Part shown: positions 14,175-14,796 of the stretch, piece by piece
Position numbering within the stretch: position 1 is the stretch's first letter
How the letters are laid out: every line of letters starts with the position of its first letter
Source: JBBILG01 sp037445085
Lineage (GTDB): Bacteria; Pseudomonadota; Gammaproteobacteria; Burkholderiales; Methylophilaceae
Direction of reading: 5' to 3'
Assembly (NCBI GenBank): GCA_037445085.1
Contig: JBBILG010000042.1
Coordinates: 1-14,796 of the forward strand
Length of the DNA stretch: 14,796 nucleotides
Notes under the pieces: generated by a model
What the model was told of the DNA's origin: nothing
Database searches by the model: none
Seen by the model: the letters and a program-made list of their open reading frames with translations, nothing else
Program-made: the position numbers and the translations under genes

Positions 14175-14796
14175 GATCCGGTCACCCTTTCCGGCACTGG
14201 TTTGACCCTGTCGATTCTGGTGTACCACGGCATCAGCACGAAGAAGAGGAAGTACACCAACGTGAAAAAGCGCGCGGCCACCGTGGCCCGGTCGACGCCG
14301 CCCACCAGCGGCGTCTCCGGACCGAAAGCGCCCCACACCGTGGTGACCTCGGTGCCCAGATAGCCCAGCACCAGGAAGCTGATCACGAATGCCGTCAGCC
14401 AGCCCTTGTACAGCACGCCGCGGTAGCGGATGGACTTGACCGGGCTGCGGTCCAGCCAGGGCAGGAAGGCGAACGCCACCACCGACAGCCCCATCGCCAC
14501 TACGCCCGGGAATTGCGAATTGAACATCGGCGGCACCGCACGCAGGATGGAATAGTATGGCGTGAAGTACCAAACCGGCACGATGTGCTCGGGCGTCACC
14601 ATGGGGTTGGCGGGGATGAAGTTGTTGTATTCGATGAAATAGCCGCCCATTTCCGGCGCAAAGAACACGATGGCGGAGAACACCATCAGAAACACCACCA
14701 CGCCGACGATGTCTTTCACCGTGTAGTAGGGGTGAAAGGGAACCCCATCCAGCGGAATGCCGGTCTTGGGGTCCTTTTTTTCCTTGATCTCGATGC
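14171..14796 (-). CDS. petB: Cytochrome b, bc1 complex (5' end outside window)
   Basis: Cytochrome b is the diheme membrane core of the bc1 complex, holding the Qo and Qi sites. Only the last 207 residues are visible, starting in the loop IEIKEKKDPKTGIPLDG before the C-terminal domain (FHPYYTVKDIVG). The frame runs through the right edge. Hydrophobic helices are VGVVVFLMVFSAIVFFA, VVAMGLSVVAFAFL, LTAFVISFLVLGYLG and FFTLVYFLFFVLMPW. The Qo motif reads PVWY (HIVPVWYFTPYYSILRAVPP) where mitochondria have PEWY; PVWY is known from beta- and gammaproteobacteria. The heme-binding histidines lie in the missing N-terminal half. The gene is upstream of and overlaps petC. Confidence 0.97.
   Translation of the reverse strand, partial: IEIKEKKDPKTGIPLDGVPFHPYYTVKDIVGVVVFLMVFSAIVFFAPEMGGYFIEYNNFIPANPMVTPEHIVPVWYFTPYYSILRAVPPMFNSQFPGVVAMGLSVVAFAFLPWLDRSPVKSIRYRGVLYKGWLTAFVISFLVLGYLGTEVTTVWGAFGPETPLVGGVDRATVAARFFTLVYFLFFVLMPWYTRIDRVKPVPERVTGS

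Noticed and set aside
13446..14573. 375-codon reading of petC
   Set aside because: The extra N-terminal part overlaps petB in another frame. The signal peptide and ATGA overlap place the true start at 14174.

Overview
This window is a GC-rich proteobacterial chromosome segment, and every gene on it reads on the minus strand. Several features suggest a beta- or gammaproteobacterium, most likely a betaproteobacterium: the cytochrome b Qo motif reads PVWY, sspA-sspB follow the cytochrome bc1 genes, the S14 protein is the zinc-free type, and the ribosomal protein sequences look like that group. This is inference from remembered families; no search was run.

Read in the direction of transcription (high to low coordinates), there are four blocks. 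(1) The 3' part of cytochrome b (petB, cut by the window edge) and cytochrome c1 (petC), ending in a strong intrinsic terminator. (2) sspA and sspB, overlapping by 4 nt. (3) Four tRNA genes, Thr(TGT)-Tyr(GTA)-Gly(TCC)-Thr(GGT), followed by tuf (EF-Tu), with one promoter before the first tRNA and a second before tRNA-Tyr. (4) The S10 and spc ribosomal protein operons: rpsJ-rplC-rplD-rplW-rplB-rpsS-rplV-rpsC-rplP-rpmC-rpsQ, then rplN-rplX-rplE-rpsN-rpsH-rplF-rplR-rpsE-rpmD-rplO-secY, with secY missing about its last dozen codons at the left edge.

The genes serve protein synthesis and export (ribosomal proteins, EF-Tu, tRNAs, SecY), adaptation of transcription and proteolysis (SspA, SspB) and respiration (bc1 complex). 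Intergenic gaps are mostly 0-20 nt, with translational overlaps at petB/petC, sspA/sspB, rplC/rplD, rplD/rplW and rpsC/rplP. The few longer gaps hold regulatory signals: a sigma70-type promoter and structured leader before rplN, a promoter and leader before rplC, a GCAA-loop hairpin between tuf and rpsJ, and two tRNA promoters. No stretch over 300 nt lacks a gene.

I found no undescribed system; the gene content is highly conserved housekeeping. The most notable architectural point is the junction tRNA-Thr-Tyr-Gly-Thr-tuf-rpsJ. It joins the upstream side of a classical tufB locus to the downstream side of a tufA locus, with none of secE-nusG-rplKAJL-rpoBC or rpsL-rpsG-fusA between. The placement of promoters and leaders in the S10 region is also worth a second look.
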